From Nocardia sp. NBC_01730 (GTDB lineage: Bacteria; Actinomycetota; Actinomycetes; Mycobacteriales; Mycobacteriaceae): a stretch of 64,000 bases of DNA. Position numbers and translations under genes: made by a program. The stretch lies in contig NZ_CP109162.1 in NCBI RefSeq assembly GCF_035920445.1, positions 310,001-374,000 on the forward strand, in the 5' to 3' direction. The notes under the pieces are model-generated. The model did no database searches, had not been told where the DNA came from, and saw nothing but the letters and a program-made list of their open reading frames with translations. Below, in pieces: positions 53,539 to 63,012 of this stretch; position 1 is the stretch's first letter, and each line of letters begins with the position of its first letter.

Positions 53539-54498
53539 CTACGCCCGGTACCAATGACCGGGCCGGGCGAACGGCGGCGGAGCGGAGTGCTGCGCGAGAA
53601 GTCCGTCGCATACGGCAAGGAAGATCTGGCGCAACTCGGCCGCGCGCTCGGCCAGCGCCGATTGTGCGCGGACGTACTCGGCGCGCCCCACCGGTGTCTC
53701 GATGCGCACCGGCTCATAGCCGTACTCGGACAGATCGTAGGGGCTGGCGCGCATGTCGAGTTCGCGGGCGGCGCAGGCCGATTCGAAAAAGTCCAGCAGC
53801 AGCTCGGAGGAGATCAGCGGGACCAGCTTGAAGCCCCACTTGTACAAATCCATGTTGGCGTGCAGGCATCCCGGCTGTTCGCGGAACACCTGGTCGGCCC
53901 GCGTCAGCGGCTCGGCATTCCGGCCCACCGCCTCCGGGGTGAAGAAGCGATAGGCATCGAAATGCGTGCAGCGCAACGACATCGACTCGACCACGGCGTC
54001 GGTGCCCGATCGTCCCAGCCGCAGCGGAACCTTCTGGTGACGGATGTCGTCGGTGCGATACACCATCGCCCACTCGTGCAGGCCGAAGCAGGACAGCTGC
54101 GCGGGTCGGGAGGCGGTGGCGCGCAGCAGATTCGCGACGAACTCGACGGTGTCACGGCGCTTGGTCAGATAGGCGAGGTCGGCGGTGAAGACGTTGTCGA
54201 AATCGCCGCTGGGTAACGCGTGTGCCGCGCCGTTGCTTCCGGTAGCGCTTTCCACCGTCGTGTGGCGATACCCGCGGAAGCCTTCGTATTCGGCGGCATC
54301 CGCCAGCGCGATACCGTAACCCGGATGCCAGCGCCGCAACTGGGCGGGCTTGTGACCGTAATAGGTGAACAAGAAGTCGATCACCGGATGCGACGAGCCC
54401 TGCGCCCGCCGTTCGAAGTACGGCCCGACCAGCTCGTCGAGCCGGACCCGGTGGGCGGCAGCGCTCGCCCGCCAGCGCGCCGCAGGCAGTACGGTCAT
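53539..54498 (-). CDS. Conserved protein annotated by tradition as 3-methyladenine DNA glycosylase
   Basis: 319 residues from ATG 54498; the open frame continues upstream through the CNNM gene but is not coding there. Conserved blocks are HPVIDFLFTYYGHKPAQLRRWHPGYG, SCFGLHEWAMVYR, CTHFDAYRFFTPEAV, EQPGCLHANMDLYKWGFKL and ASPYDLSEYGYEPVRIETP. Actinobacterial databases usually name this family 3-methyladenine DNA glycosylase, but I see no HhH-GPD, AlkA or Tag motif. The clustered His, Asp and Trp residues suggest a metal- or haem-type active site instead. Treat the functional name with caution. It ends with a TAG at 53539 beyond which the same frame stays open for about 49 codons. Confidence 0.6.
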   Translation of the reverse strand: MTVLPAARWRASAAAHRVRLDELVGPYFERRAQGSSHPVIDFLFTYYGHKPAQLRRWHPGYGIALADAAEYEGFRGYRHTTVESATGSNGAAHALPSGDFDNVFTADLAYLTKRRDTVEFVANLLRATASRPAQLSCFGLHEWAMVYRTDDIRHQKVPLRLGRSGTDAVVESMSLRCTHFDAYRFFTPEAVGRNAEPLTRADQVFREQPGCLHANMDLYKWGFKLVPLISSELLLDFFESACAARELDMRASPYDLSEYGYEPVRIETPVGRAEYVRAQSALAERAAELRQIFLAVCDGLLAQHSAPPPFARPGHWYRA

Positions 54499-54542
54499 GC
54501 GGACATCCCGTCGACGGGGCGGTGGAACTCGATGCCCGGCAC

Positions 54543-55607
54543 TCATTCGATCACCCGGTGCGTACCGTCCCGGACGGTGCCGACGAACTCCTCCACGAGG
54601 TCCTCCAGCGCGACGACACCGGTGGTGTTGCCCCGCTCGTCGACCACCCGGCCGAGGTGGCTGTTGGTGCGTCGCAGGCGGGCCAACGCCTCGTAGAGCG
54701 TGGTGCCCATGCCGACGGTCGGCAGCGGCCGGATATCGGTGCGCGGGATCGGCGTCGCGGGGCCGGCGCTCTCGTCGGCGACCTTGTCGAGCACGTCCTT
54801 GACGTGCAGGTACCCGACCAGCGAGCCGTCGCTCGCCCGAACCGGGTAGCGGGAGAACCCGGTCTCGGCGACGGCGGACTCGATGTCGCCGAGGGTGGTC
54901 CCGTTGCCACGCAACGGAATCGACCGGGTGGCGTCCAGCGGCACCATGACGTCGGCGACTACCCGGTCGCTGGTGCCGAGCGCCTGGGTGAGGCGTCGGT
55001 GCTCCTCCTCGTCGAGCAGGCCCTCCGAGCGTGACTCGCCGATCATCTCGGCGAGCTCGACCGAGGAGACGGTGGCTTGCAGCTCGTCCTTCGGCTCGAT
55101 CTGCAGCAGCCGCAGCGACAGGTTGGCGGCGAGGTTGTAGAGCGCGATGAGCGGGCGGGCCAGCCGCAGCCACATCAAGTGCACCGGAACCAGCAGCAGT
55201 GCACTGCGTTCCGGCCCGGCCAGCGCGATGTTCTTCGGGATCATCTCGCCGAACAGGATGTGCAGGATGACCACGATGGTGAGCGCGAGCGTGAACGCCA
55301 CCGGGTGCAACAGCTGCTCGGGCAGGCCGAGCAGCTCGAAGGGGCCCTCCAGCAGGTGCGCGATGGCGGGCTCGCCGACGCGGCCGAGCAGGATCGAGCA
55401 GATCGTGATGCCGAGCTGGGCAGCCGCCAGCATCATCGAGAGGTTCTCGCCCGCGCGGATCACCGTGGTCGCGTTCCGTTTGCCTTGTGCCGCCAGCGCT
55501 TCCAGCCGGTCCCGGCGCGCGGAGATGAGCGCGAACTCGGCCGCGACGAAGAAGGCGTTGCCGCCGAGCAGCACGACGGTGAGCAGCACGCCGAACAGGT
55601 CACCCAT
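54543..55607 (-). CDS. CNNM/CorC-type transporter-like protein (Rv1841c-like)
   Basis: 354 residues. Residues 1-140 hold the DUF21 transmembrane domain (GNAFFVAAEFALISARRDRLEALAAQGKR, and FGEMIPKNIALAGPERSALLL). Two CBS repeats follow, e.g. VMVPLDATRSIPLRGNGTTLGDIESAVAETGFSRYPV and GRVVDERGNTTGVVALEDLVEEFVG. Such proteins are implicated in Mg2+ or other divalent-cation export; CBS repeats bind Mg-ATP in CNNM relatives. It lacks the final CorC_HlyC domain that its upstream partner has. It overlaps that partner by 8 bp and is surely co-transcribed, in the order of M. tuberculosis Rv1842c-Rv1841c. Confidence 0.88.
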   Translation of the reverse strand: MGDLFGVLLTVVLLGGNAFFVAAEFALISARRDRLEALAAQGKRNATTVIRAGENLSMMLAAAQLGITICSILLGRVGEPAIAHLLEGPFELLGLPEQLLHPVAFTLALTIVVILHILFGEMIPKNIALAGPERSALLLVPVHLMWLRLARPLIALYNLAANLSLRLLQIEPKDELQATVSSVELAEMIGESRSEGLLDEEEHRRLTQALGTSDRVVADVMVPLDATRSIPLRGNGTTLGDIESAVAETGFSRYPVRASDGSLVGYLHVKDVLDKVADESAGPATPIPRTDIRPLPTVGMGTTLYEALARLRRTNSHLGRVVDERGNTTGVVALEDLVEEFVGTVRDGTHRVIE

Positions 55608-56994
55608 GGCTGTGCTCCCTGGTGGCGAGGGCGTCGGCGGCGACCGGGATCAAGCGCACCCGGTCGATGCGCCGCCCGTCCATCCGCTCGACGCGGGCGA
55701 CCCAGCCGCCTGTGCGGGGGGTGTCCGCCGCCGACCACTGCTGTGAGCGGGGATTCGGCAGCACGACTTCGTCGCCCGCCACGGGGATACGGCCCAGCCT
55801 GGTCAGCACGAGGCCGCCCAGGGTCTCGTATTCGCCCTCGGGGGCGTCGTATCCGGTGGCCCGGGAGACCTCGTCGATGCGCAGCAGACCTGAGCAGTCC
55901 CAGCCGTCGGAGACGCGCCGCACATCGCGCTCCTCCTCGTCGTGCTCGTCGCGGACGTCGCCGAGGATCTCCTCGATGATGTCCTCCATGGTGACCAGAC
56001 CAGCGGTGCCGCCGTACTCGTCGACGACGAGCGCTACCTGCATGCCGTCGGCACGGACGCGTTCGAGCACCTCGTCGCCGTCGAGGCTGGCGGGCACGAT
56101 CGGTACCGGGCGGGCGAGCATGCGCAAGGGGATCGTCCTGCGCGTGTTCGCCGGGTGCGTGAACGCCTGCTTGACATGCACGAAGCCCAAGGTGTTGTCG
56201 AGATCGCCATCGATCACCGGGAATCGGGAGTAGCCGGTGCGGCCCGCCGTGTCGATGAGATCGGCGATGGTGTCGAGCTTGTCCAGTGACTCGATCTTCA
56301 CCCGCGGCGTCATCAGCTCCTCGGCGCTGCGCTCGCCGAACTGCAGCGAGCGATCCATCACCTGAGCGGTGCGCTGGTCGAGCGCGCCGCGCAGCGCGGA
56401 CGTGCGCACCAGGGAGCCGAGTTCCTGCGGGGACCGCGCCGAGCGCAACTCCTCGGCGGGCTCCACGCCGAGCCTGCGGACCACCCAGTTCGCGGTGCTG
56501 TTGAGGAAATGGATCATCCACTTGAACACCACAGAGAAGCCGATCATCGGGCCGGCCGTTGTGCGGGCGGTGGCCAGCGGCTTGGCGATGGCGATGTTCT
56601 TCGGCACCAGCTCGCCGTAGATCATCGACAGCGAGGTGGCCAGCACCAGCGCGAGCGCGAGCGCGACGCCGTGCGCGGCGGCATCGCTCAGGCCGATCCC
56701 GGTGAACAGCGGGTTCAGCAGCCTGGCCAGCACGGGCTCGGCGATGTAGCCGGTGATCAGCGTGGTGATGGTGATGCCGAGCTGTGCGCCGGACAGCTGG
56801 AACGACAGCGTGCGATGCGCCTTGCGGACCATCCGCGCGCGCACGTCACCGGTGCGGGCGTGCGCCTCGACGGTGCTGCGTTCCAGTGCGGTGAGGGAGA
56901 ACTCGGCGGCGACGAACAGGGCGGTGCCGACTGTGAGAGCGACGAGCCCGATCAAACTGAGCGCGGTGAGCGCGACAGACATCGTCAACACCAT
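55600..56994 (-). CDS. CNNM/CorC-type transporter-like protein with CorC_HlyC domain (Rv1842c-like)
   Basis: 464 residues. A DUF21 transmembrane region is followed by two CBS repeats (LMTPRVKIESLDKLDTIADLIDTAGRTGYSRFPVIDGD; VALVVDEYGGTAGLVTMEDIIEEILGDVRDEHDEEE) and a C-terminal CorC_HlyC domain (GYDAPEGEYETLGGLVLTRLGRIPVAGDEV). ATG 56994 is used; ATG 56982 is also possible. The 8-bp overlap with the next gene makes them a pair, possibly a hetero-oligomer. A structured 5' leader with its own promoter precedes it, which suggests control at the RNA level, perhaps by cation or metabolite (inference). Gene order equals Rv1842c-Rv1841c. Confidence 0.88.
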   Translation of the reverse strand: MVLTMSVALTALSLIGLVALTVGTALFVAAEFSLTALERSTVEAHARTGDVRARMVRKAHRTLSFQLSGAQLGITITTLITGYIAEPVLARLLNPLFTGIGLSDAAAHGVALALALVLATSLSMIYGELVPKNIAIAKPLATARTTAGPMIGFSVVFKWMIHFLNSTANWVVRRLGVEPAEELRSARSPQELGSLVRTSALRGALDQRTAQVMDRSLQFGERSAEELMTPRVKIESLDKLDTIADLIDTAGRTGYSRFPVIDGDLDNTLGFVHVKQAFTHPANTRRTIPLRMLARPVPIVPASLDGDEVLERVRADGMQVALVVDEYGGTAGLVTMEDIIEEILGDVRDEHDEEERDVRRVSDGWDCSGLLRIDEVSRATGYDAPEGEYETLGGLVLTRLGRIPVAGDEVVLPNPRSQQWSAADTPRTGGWVARVERMDGRRIDRVRLIPVAADALATREHSHG

Positions 56995-57174
56995 CCGAAC
57001 GGTGCTGGGAACCGGCCTGTAGGGGATGGGACGACTACTGCGAAGAGGAGGACGCCGGGTTTGTCACCCGGCTCGATAGAGGAGCCCTCCTGTGCGGCGC
57101 CCTCGGACGCGGGTGACAACTGGATCCTTTCGCGGAATGAGCCATGGTGCCGGAGTCCGGCAACCACTATGTTA
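56995..57174 (-). promoter_or_regulatory. Promoter and structured leader of the CNNM operon
   Basis: On the minus strand TAACAT (57169-57174) can serve as -10, giving a leader of about 165 nt. It opens with the palindrome TGCCGGA-C-TCCGGCA (57148-57162). A three-way arrangement then follows: AGGAGG/CCTCCT closes a stem (57046-57051 with 57086-57091), enclosing one short hairpin (GCTC/GAGC) and a 7-bp hairpin (GCCGGGT/ACCCGGC). It does not carry the M-box (ykoK) signature. It may be an uncharacterised regulatory RNA. Confidence 0.45.
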
Positions 57175-57176
57175 CC

Positions 57177-57202
57177 GGCCCACGCGTCGGGTCGCGTGGG
57201 CC
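57177..57202 (-). terminator. Perfect inverted repeat after guaB1
   Basis: Arms GGCCCACGCG and CGCGTGGGCC pair perfectly over 10 bp around a 6-nt loop, 30 bp past the guaB1 stop. No U-run follows, as is common in actinomycete terminators. It touches the -10 of the CNNM operon promoter, so it separates the two transcripts. Confidence 0.7.
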
Positions 57203-57231
57203 GGTGGCGGGTTGTTCGCCCGTGTCTCGAC

Positions 57232-58719
<1,488 letters not shown>

Positions 58720-58922
58720 CTACATTGCCGCGGCGACCGACCTGCTGACCGGCGCGTCCTGAGCTGGTTCTCCCGCGCCTGCCCCGCAGCGCCCCGGAAC
58801 CACGCCGTGGTCGCCCGCACTTCGTCGGCGATCATGTGCGAATGCCGGTGCGCGGCATCGCGGGCGGTGCGGATACTCGTGCGCGATAGCGCGAATGCCG
58901 AGTCGGCCGCTGATGCCGGCGA

Positions 58923-59768
58923 TCAGGCGGCAGCCTGGGAGCGGGAGAGCGCGATCGCGGTAGCGCACATGACCAGCACCGCGAGCCCGGTGACGACGAG
59001 GCCTACCGTATTGGTGCGGAAGCGTTCGTCCAGCACTGCGAGGCCGAGGAAGGCGGCGGCCAGCGGCTCGGCGATCGTGACGGCGGGCAGTGACGCGGCG
59101 AGCGGCCCGGCCTGGAACGCGCGCTGCTGCAGATAGACGCCGGTGACGCCCGCCGCGACCAGCGCCCAGGTCTGCCAGGCGCCGACCACGTGACCGAGGC
59201 CATGCTCGAACAGTCCGGTGACATAAGAGGTGAGGGCGGCGGCCAAACCGTACAGGGACCCGCTGGCCGCGCCGAGCAGCAGCGCCCGCCGCGCTGGGTC
59301 CGCCGCGCCGATGCCGCCTGCGGTGGCCGCGAGGATCAAACCGAGCAATACTCCCAGCGGAAGCAGCCATTCACGCAACGGCGCATTGGCATTGCCCTGG
59401 GTCGGATCGCCGACGAGGAGAAAACAAGCCAGCGCGGCGGTCAGGGTGAGCGCGGTCGCCCAGGTGCGGGCTGTGATTCGGCGGTTGTTGAGCCGCGCGG
59501 CCAACGGCAGCGCGAATACCAGCGCGCTCACCAGGATGGGCTGCACCAACAGCACCGCGCCCAGCGCGAGCGCGGCGACCTGCATGGCATATCCGCCCGC
59601 GTCCCCGACGATGCCCGCCCACCACCGTGGGTTGCGCAGCAGCGATCCGACGAGAGATTTCCCCTCCGGTACCGCGGCCGCCGCCCGTTGCTGCGCGACC
59701 GCGGCGACCGCGAACAGCAGCGCCGCGATGAGCGCGCTGACGACGGCCCCGACCGAATGGTTGGACAC
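58923..59768 (-). CDS. DMT-superfamily (EamA-like) transporter
   Basis: 281 residues, mostly hydrophobic, with about nine to ten transmembrane helices and the two-fold repeat of the drug/metabolite transporter group. The segment AGVTGVYLQQRAFQAGPLAASLPAVTIAEPLAAAFLGLAVLDERF is the characteristic EamA C-terminal part. Probably exports a small metabolite; the substrate is unknown. It starts 3 bp after the RhlE-like helicase stop, so the two genes are likely one transcript. Confidence 0.85.
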   Translation of the reverse strand: MSNHSVGAVVSALIAALLFAVAAVAQQRAAAAVPEGKSLVGSLLRNPRWWAGIVGDAGGYAMQVAALALGAVLLVQPILVSALVFALPLAARLNNRRITARTWATALTLTAALACFLLVGDPTQGNANAPLREWLLPLGVLLGLILAATAGGIGAADPARRALLLGAASGSLYGLAAALTSYVTGLFEHGLGHVVGAWQTWALVAAGVTGVYLQQRAFQAGPLAASLPAVTIAEPLAAAFLGLAVLDERFRTNTVGLVVTGLAVLVMCATAIALSRSQAAA

Positions 59769-59771
59769 CGA

Positions 59772-61391
59772 CTAGTTCGCTCCGTGATTGCCAAGCCGTG
59801 GTGACTGCTGTGCTCGCACGGCGCGTCGCCGCGGCCGCCCGGGCGTGTCGGCGGACCCGGAACCTCCGGCTCGAGCCGAGAATTCGGCCGCCGCACCGGA
59901 GTTGCGCGCGGGTGCGGCCTTCGGCGCGCCCGCATGCCGTCCCACAGTGTTGCCCGCGGCGGAATTTCCAGCGAGTTTCGCGGCGCCGCGTCGGCTCGAT
60001 GTTCCCTTGGCGGGGCCGCTGACGCGGCCCGCCGGGGACGCCGCCGCGCCTGAACGTCCGCCGGACTGCTTCGCCGCGCCCGCGCCGCGCCCACCGGTTG
60101 CGGAAGGCTCTCCGCGACGCCCTGGCTTCCGGCGCGCGGACTTCGCCGGGTCGGTGGCGGGTGCCGCGGGTGCGGTCGGCGCCGCGACCGGAACACCGGA
60201 CGGTCGGCGCGCGCCGGTGATCCGAATCAGCGCGCGGTCGCCTGGACGGACCTCGACCCCGTCGACCTCGACTCCCGCCTTGCGCGCCATCGACTCGACG
60301 TCACGGCGTTCCTCATCCATGACGAGCGTGACCACGACGCCGTCCTCGCCGGCGCGGGCGGTGCGCCCGGCCCGGTGCAGGTATGCCTTCGGCTCGGCGG
60401 GCGGATCGACATGCACGACAAGGGAAATGCCGTCGACGTGGATGCCGCGGGCGGCGACGTCGGTGGTGACCAGTACCGGCACCGAGCCGTCGGCGAATGC
60501 GGCGAGGGTGCGGGTCCGGTTGTTCTGTGCCTTACCGCCGTGCAGCGCGCCTGTGGGGATGCCCGCGCCGCGCAGCTGTTTGGCGAGGCGGTCCGCGCCG
60601 TGCTTGGTGCGGACGAACATGATGGTCAGACCCTCGCGCGCGGCGATCTCGGTGGCAACAGCTCGCTTGGCCACCTTGTCCCGTACGTACAGCAGGTGGT
60701 GCGACATCGTCGCGACCGAGGCCGAGGGCGGCGCGGTGGAATGGGTGACTGGGGAGCGCAGGTAGCGCTTGACCAGCTTGTCGACATCGCCGTCCAAGGT
60801 GGCCGAGAACAGCAGGCGCTGGCCGTCTTTCGGTGTGCGGTCGAGCAGTTTGGTCACCTGCGGCAGAAAGCCCATGTCGGCCATGTGGTCGGCCTCGTCC
60901 AGCGCGGTGATCGCCACGTCGGACAGGTCGGCGGAGCCTTGTGCGAGGAGATCCGCGAGCCGCCCCGGCGTGGCGATGAGCAGGTCGACGCCGCGGGCTA
61001 GCCGGTCGGCCTGGCGCCTGATCGGCGCGCCGCCGACCACCGAGGCAACCCGGAGGCCGAGGGCGAGTGCAGGCTCGTCGAGGGCCCGCTCGATCTGTGC
61101 GGCCAGCTCGCGGGTCGGCACCAGTACGAGCCCGCGCGGCCTGCCCGGCTTGGCGGACGCGCCCGCCAAACGGGTGAGCATCGGAAGGCCGAAGGCGAGG
61201 GTCTTCCCGGAACCGGTCGGCCCGCGGCCGAGCACGTCTTTGGCGGCCAAGGCGTCCGGCACGGTGGCGGCCTGGATCGGGAACGGCATCTCGATGCCGT
61301 CGCGCCGCAGTGCCTGCACGAGCACGGCGGGCAGGCCCAGTTCCGCAAAGGTCACGGTGGGCGCCGCGGCGACGGTGGTCGAGGGGGTCAC
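59772..61391 (-). CDS. rhlE: DEAD-box RNA helicase (RhlE-like)
   Basis: 539 residues from GTG 61391; an earlier in-frame start at 61466 lacks support. FAELGLPAVLVQALRRDGIEMPFPIQA is the Q motif, GPTGSGKT motif I, LDEADHMADMGF motif II (DEAD), LFSATLD motif III (SAT) and HRAGRTARAGEDG motif VI. All catalytic motifs are intact. The last 150 residues are Ala/Gly/Pro/Arg-rich and disordered, like the tail of M. tuberculosis RhlE (Rv3211, 527 aa), and probably bind RNA. It unwinds RNA in the cytoplasm, perhaps in ribosome assembly or decay. The DMT transporter gene follows after 3 bp. Confidence 0.92.
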   Translation of the reverse strand: MTPSTTVAAAPTVTFAELGLPAVLVQALRRDGIEMPFPIQAATVPDALAAKDVLGRGPTGSGKTLAFGLPMLTRLAGASAKPGRPRGLVLVPTRELAAQIERALDEPALALGLRVASVVGGAPIRRQADRLARGVDLLIATPGRLADLLAQGSADLSDVAITALDEADHMADMGFLPQVTKLLDRTPKDGQRLLFSATLDGDVDKLVKRYLRSPVTHSTAPPSASVATMSHHLLYVRDKVAKRAVATEIAAREGLTIMFVRTKHGADRLAKQLRGAGIPTGALHGGKAQNNRTRTLAAFADGSVPVLVTTDVAARGIHVDGISLVVHVDPPAEPKAYLHRAGRTARAGEDGVVVTLVMDEERRDVESMARKAGVEVDGVEVRPGDRALIRITGARRPSGVPVAAPTAPAAPATDPAKSARRKPGRRGEPSATGGRGAGAAKQSGGRSGAAASPAGRVSGPAKGTSSRRGAAKLAGNSAAGNTVGRHAGAPKAAPARNSGAAAEFSARAGGSGSADTPGRPRRRAVRAQQSPRLGNHGAN

Positions 61392-61566
61392 GAGGTGTGT
61401 ATGCCTTTCGTCGCACAACGCGTTCGACGAGGAACGCACTGTTCGGTGGGATCGAGAGCGGTGCACGATCGGTTCACCGCGCTGCGGCGCGAGCGATCGA
61501 GTGCCGGTGGTGAGGTGGTGCGGCCGACCGGAGAGCGGCCGAGTGTTCAGGATACGTGCCCACGGT

Positions 61567-62505
61567 TCAGCCGTGGAACAGCCGACCCAGTTCCACGAGC
61601 CAGGGTACGGCCACAGCCAGTGTCGGAACCACCAGAATGGTGGCCGAGCCGAGATAGGCGGCTGTGGCGACGCGCACGTCGCCGATCCGATCGCTCAGGC
61701 GCTGGATACGGATGAGTGTGGTCGGCCCGCCCGCCGCGAGCGCGCCCTGCGGGGCGGTGGACTTCGCACACGCCACCAAAGCGCGGGCCAGCGGTTTCGG
61801 CCCGGTGACCTTGACGGCGGAATCGTCGGCGAGCAATTCGATGAGCAGTTTCACCGAACCGAGCGCCGCCTCGCTGCGCACCAGTCTGGGGAAGGCCTCG
61901 TGCACCGCGGTGAACGCCTCGAGCACCAGATCGTGCCTGGCCCGCAGGTGCGACCGCTCATGGCTCACGATGGCGGTGACCTCGGCGTCCGCCAGGTTGG
62001 TCAGCGTGCCCTCGCTGAGTACGACCCGTCGGCGCAGGCCGGGCAGGCAGTAGGCGATCGGTTCGGTGGCGGCGAGCACCCGGATATCGGCCGCGCGTCG
62101 GTGCGGACCGCTCTGGTCGAGCAGGTCGACGAGCATGCGATGGTGTGCGCGCCGCCTGCGGGTGTGCACGCCGACCCGGACGATGGCGTAGATCAGCCTG
62201 GCGCCGACCAAGAGCGTGAGCGCGAAGACGAGCACATAAGCCAGCCACAGCGGCAGGCCGAGAGCGTCGATCTCGCGGGTTGGTGCGGTGGTCGGGTGCC
62301 CGTCCGGGCCGGGAACGAGCAGTTCAGCCGCGATGGCGAGCCCAGACCCGAATGCGCTGAGCACCGCGGCCAGCGCGATGGCCTGCCAGAGCACCAACGC
62401 TGCACGGGGCGTCCGGTAAGTCCAGGTCGCCCGACTGAGTAAGGCCGGGGCAGGCCCCGCGAGAAGCAAAGCGAGTCCGGCGAAGACCGGCGCGGTTGCG
62501 TTCAT
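61567..62505 (-). CDS. M56-family (BlaR1-like) membrane metalloprotease, Rv1845c-like
   Basis: 312 residues with three to four N-terminal and one C-terminal transmembrane helices. VSHERSHLRARHDLV contains the zinc motif H-E-R-S-H (HExxH). It lacks the outer penicillin-binding sensor domain of staphylococcal BlaR1, as does M. tuberculosis Rv1845c. BlaR-type proteases cut the BlaI repressor to release target genes. It follows blaI by about 43 bp and should be in the same operon. The signal it senses is unknown. Confidence 0.88.
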   Translation of the reverse strand: MNATAPVFAGLALLLAGPAPALLSRATWTYRTPRAALVLWQAIALAAVLSAFGSGLAIAAELLVPGPDGHPTTAPTREIDALGLPLWLAYVLVFALTLLVGARLIYAIVRVGVHTRRRRAHHRMLVDLLDQSGPHRRAADIRVLAATEPIAYCLPGLRRRVVLSEGTLTNLADAEVTAIVSHERSHLRARHDLVLEAFTAVHEAFPRLVRSEAALGSVKLLIELLADDSAVKVTGPKPLARALVACAKSTAPQGALAAGGPTTLIRIQRLSDRIGDVRVATAAYLGSATILVVPTLAVAVPWLVELGRLFHG

Positions 62506-62548
62506 CGACTCAGCTCACTGCGTTGTGGGGCCAGGGCGCCCGAGGAGA

Positions 62549-62941
62549 CTACTGCGGTGGCGGTGCCGAATCCTCGGTTGCTTCGAGCTTAGCGAGTGCT
62601 TCCCGCAACGCGGCAGCCTCGTCCTTACCGACCTGTTCGACGAAGTGCACGAGCGCGGCGGCGCGGCTGCCCGCCTCGTCCGCCTGTTGTAAGGCGTCGA
62701 CCATCAGACTGGCCACGAGTTCGTCGCGCGTGTGCACGGGTGCGTAGCGGTGCGCGCGGTCGTCGCGTTGTTGAACCACGAGGTTCTTCTTAGCGAGGCG
62801 TTGCAGCACGGTCATCACCGTGGTGTACGCGAGCTCACGGCGTGCGGCGAGCGCCTCGTGCACCTGCCGGACCGTCTGCGGTTCGTCGGTCGACCACAAC
62901 TGGTCCATAACCGCTTTCTCGAGTTCACCAAGACCTGCCAT
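62549..62941 (-). CDS. blaI: BlaI/MecI-family repressor
   Basis: 130 residues. GELEKAVMDQLWSTDEPQTVRQVHEAL, LAYTTVMTVLQRLAKKNLVVQQRDDRAHRYAPV and then a dimer helix match BlaI-type winged-helix repressors (M. tuberculosis Rv1846c). Its cleavage is done by the adjacent M56 protease. In M. tuberculosis BlaI controls blaC and ATP-synthase-linked genes. The operator-like site TACTACA-GGA-TGTCGTA lies 34 bp before the ATG, so autoregulation is likely. TAAAAT a few bases before the ATG may give a very short leader. Confidence 0.92.
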   Translation of the reverse strand: MAGLGELEKAVMDQLWSTDEPQTVRQVHEALAARRELAYTTVMTVLQRLAKKNLVVQQRDDRAHRYAPVHTRDELVASLMVDALQQADEAGSRAAALVHFVEQVGKDEAAALREALAKLEATEDSAPPPQ

Positions 62942-62975
62942 TCCACAATTTTAGGTAATCAACGACGCCGATGCG

Positions 62976-62992
62976 TACTACAGGATGTCGTA
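62976..62992. promoter_or_regulatory. BlaI operator
   Basis: TACTACA-GGA-TGTCGTA has arms matching at six of seven positions and contains the TACA/TGT core of BlaI/MecI operators. It sits 34 bp upstream of blaI. Confidence 0.7.
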
Positions 62993-63012
62993 ACTATGGA
63001 ATAGCTGGTGTG

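Noticed and set aside
54499..55173. Upstream half of the glycosylase-like open frame
   Set aside because: It lies opposite-register within the CNNM gene on the same strand and has no domain; the family start is at 54498.
56995..57174. M-box (ykoK) Mg2+ riboswitch in the CNNM leader
   Set aside because: I looked for the conserved GGTGAGGCTCCT and GCAGCTGGA segments on both strands and did not find a convincing set.
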